Of a stretch of 64,000 nt of DNA, positions 62,650-64,000 are shown piece by piece (positions within the stretch are counted from its first letter, which is position 1; each line of letters begins with the position of its first letter). This DNA comes from Bimastos eiseni (taxonomy: Eukaryota; Annelida; Clitellata; Crassiclitellata; Lumbricidae). Made by a program: the position numbers and the translations under genes. The stretch is taken from assembly GCA_959347315.1 (NCBI GenBank), contig OY365813.1, positions 21,783,772 through 21,847,771 of the forward strand, written 5' to 3'. The notes below the pieces were generated by a model. That model saw only the letters and a list, made by a program, of their open reading frames with translations. It was not told where the DNA came from and ran no database searches.

Positions 62650-63340
62650 GAGACGTTTTAGCGCAGCCTTTTTGGCGCAGACAATTTGATACAATAATAT
62701 TGTATATTATGTATTATATAAATATATTATATGTCAATCTACCACTTTAGTGTCGTAAATTATTCCCCATGGTAAATCCGGCTAAGTCTCGGGAGCGTCG
62801 GTAGTAGAAGAGAGATTGACGAAAAAATCATGCCTAAATGGAAGGTGGATTGATGAAAATAATCATGATTGAATGGACGCCAGATTGATGAAAAGAATTG
62901 GGCTTAAATTGAAGCAAGATTGATGAAAAGAATAATGCTTAAATTGATGCTGGATTGATGAAAAGAGTCATGCTGAAATGGAAGCTGGATTGATGAAAAT
63001 AATCATGATTAAATGAACGTTAGATTGATGAAAAGAATTGTGCTTAAATTGAAGCAGGATTGATGAAAAGAATTGTGCCTAAATCGAAGCTTGATGATAA
63101 ATAATGCCGTTTAAGTGGAAGCGGGATTAATGAAAAGATTGTGACTAAAAGAGTTCCACGATGAGCAGAATTCTCATATCCATCCCGCTTCTATTCAAGC
63201 ATGATTCTTTTCATCATTCCAGTTCCCTGTATGACATAATTATTTTCATCGATCATGCTTCATATTACATTATATATTGTATCAGATACATGCGCCAAAA
63301 CGTCCAGCGCCCAAACGGCTGCGCCCAAACGTCCTGCTCA
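62650..63340. mobile_element. foldback element 2
   Basis: Outer words TTTTAGCGCAGCCTTTTTGG and GCGCAGACAATTTGATAC (62655-62695) face their complement TGTATCAGATACATGCGCC / GCGCCCAAACG (63275-63330). The interior is about nine units of AAATGGAAGCTGGATTGATG (62825-63150) switching to the complement (63170-63250). Same design as 26004-27042. It abuts the hAT target-site duplication. Confidence 0.6.
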
Positions 63341-63424
63341 GGGGTTGGTATTATCGCCGTTTTTAGACACTCGCAAAAGCCGTTGAAGTAATTTTTCATC
63401 ATGTTTAGTGGCCGAATTTTCGTC

Positions 63425-63495
63425 TCCAGAGGCACCACGCTTTAGGAAGCGGCTCAAAACTCAACGCATCTCCTCGATATCCAAACTTCTTGATA
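63425..63495 (+). repeat. short LINE 3' fragment
   Basis: GGAAGCGGCTCAAAACTCAA..CTCCTCGATATCCAAA resembles the LINE 3' segment at 49990-50040. Confidence 0.4.
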
Positions 63496-63697
63496 AGAGT
63501 AATTTATGTTATTACACGAACTCTTTCTATGACAGATTCTCATTGATTTTCGCATTAATAGAATTAATGAAAGTATTGTTAATTTAGCCTGCGCAGTTCA
63601 AGAAGGACCGAAAGATCAAAGGTCGAAGGATGTGCTGTACAATCATCTAGGCCGTCATTGCTGTCTTGGTCGTGAAGAAAAAGATATTGCTATTGTT

Positions 63698-63830
63698 GTT
63701 GTAGTTGATGATGACGACGACGACGATGATGATGGCGACGACGCTGCTGCTGCTGCTGCTGCTGATGATGATAACGACGCTGACGCTGCTGCTGATGATG
63801 ATGATAACGATGCTGATGATAGAGAAAGAT
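63698..63830. repeat. (GAT/GAC/GCT)n trinucleotide tract
   Basis: GATGAC and GCTGCT repeats. Open frames (poly-Asp/Ala plus; poly-Ser, poly-Ile/Val minus) are artefacts. Confidence 0.92.
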
Positions 63831-63904
63831 AAGTCATTTGTAACGCTGCGACGAATAACTTGTAGTGTATATGAAACGATCTGTTGCTTATTAATTACTT
63901 TCGA

Positions 63905-63945
63905 ATAAATAAATAAATATTTATCTATATATATATATATATACA
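63905..63945. repeat. AT-rich end microsatellite
   Basis: (AAAT)n then (AT)n. Confidence 0.85.
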
Positions 63946-64000
63946 TTTAATGAATGTTAATCACGTTTGTTGGCGTAAACTGAGTGAACATCGATTTGAA

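Larger units (their letters stand above)
61113..62650 (+). mobile_element. hAT transposon relic with 8-bp target-site duplication
   Basis: Inverted ends CAGTGGCGTAGCGAG (61121) and AAGTGGCGTAGCGAG (ending 62642 on the other strand) are bordered by identical GGCCTACG at 61113-61120 and 62643-62650, the 8-bp duplication typical of hAT elements. Subterminal GCCCCAGGCGGC words repeat at both ends. Internally only the end of a hAT transposase survives (61781-61921). 1522 bp, non-autonomous. A nested SINE/LINE tail lies at about 61990-62070. Confidence 0.85.

Noticed and set aside
63632..63946. Poly-Asp, poly-Ser and Ile/Val-rich proteins near the right edge
   Set aside because: All are translations of the GAT/GAC/GCT microsatellite.

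Overview
The window is invertebrate metazoan DNA: spliced genes with large introns, many tRNA-derived SINEs, CR1/L2-like LINE fragments, DNA-transposon relics, minisatellites and microsatellites. The repeat style (recurrent GCGCTATATAAATG tails, abundant TAGGCCTA words, foldback elements built of short subrepeats) suggests a deuterostome invertebrate, most likely an echinoderm, possibly a hemichordate. This is an inference from repeat style and is not proven by the sequence.

Four protein-coding genes can be assembled exon by exon with matching splice phases. (1) The last three coding exons of USP7 (+, 801-2428) enter from the left edge and end in the family's conserved C-terminal tail. (2) A PAX gene (+, exons within 15299-18242) has a complete paired domain over three exons and no visible homeodomain. 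Its first exon begins about 190 bp downstream of a 1.56-kb array of AACCGGTT-type repeats, the Grainyhead consensus. (3) AP1AR/gadkin (-, 44577 down to 21422) has at least eight coding exons over 23 kb, two of them microexons, and is convergent with PAX. (4) A VAMP7-type longin R-SNARE (+, 49076-55523, five coding exons, 242 aa) is divergent from AP1AR. A palindromic TTCTCGCGAGAA element and an ETS-like site lie between these two genes. AP1AR and VAMP7 both act in endosomal/lysosomal trafficking, but no functional coupling is shown here.

Layout: 1-2.4 kb USP7 introns and exons with strand-switching minisatellites; 2.4-3.6 kb probable USP7 3'UTR; 5.9-8.9 kb a pogo-like DNA transposon (TA target site) with a nested LINE; 9-13.4 kb repeats; 13.5-15.1 kb the AACCGGTT array; 15.3-18.2 kb PAX; 18.2-21.4 kb repeats; 21.4-44.6 kb AP1AR with intronic minisatellites, SINEs, LINEs and a foldback element; 45-49 kb intergenic; 49-55.5 kb VAMP7; 55.5-64 kb repeats, a decayed extra copy of VAMP7 exon 4 (60.4 kb), a hAT relic with an 8-bp target-site duplication (61.1-62.6 kb) and a second foldback element.

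The main unusual features are the AACCGGTT array beside PAX, five tandem copies of a 3' splice site plus ATG at the VAMP7 start, inverted minisatellites flanking AP1AR exon 7, and a family of foldback elements with two-tier subrepeats. No prokaryotic system, CRISPR array or rRNA gene is present.
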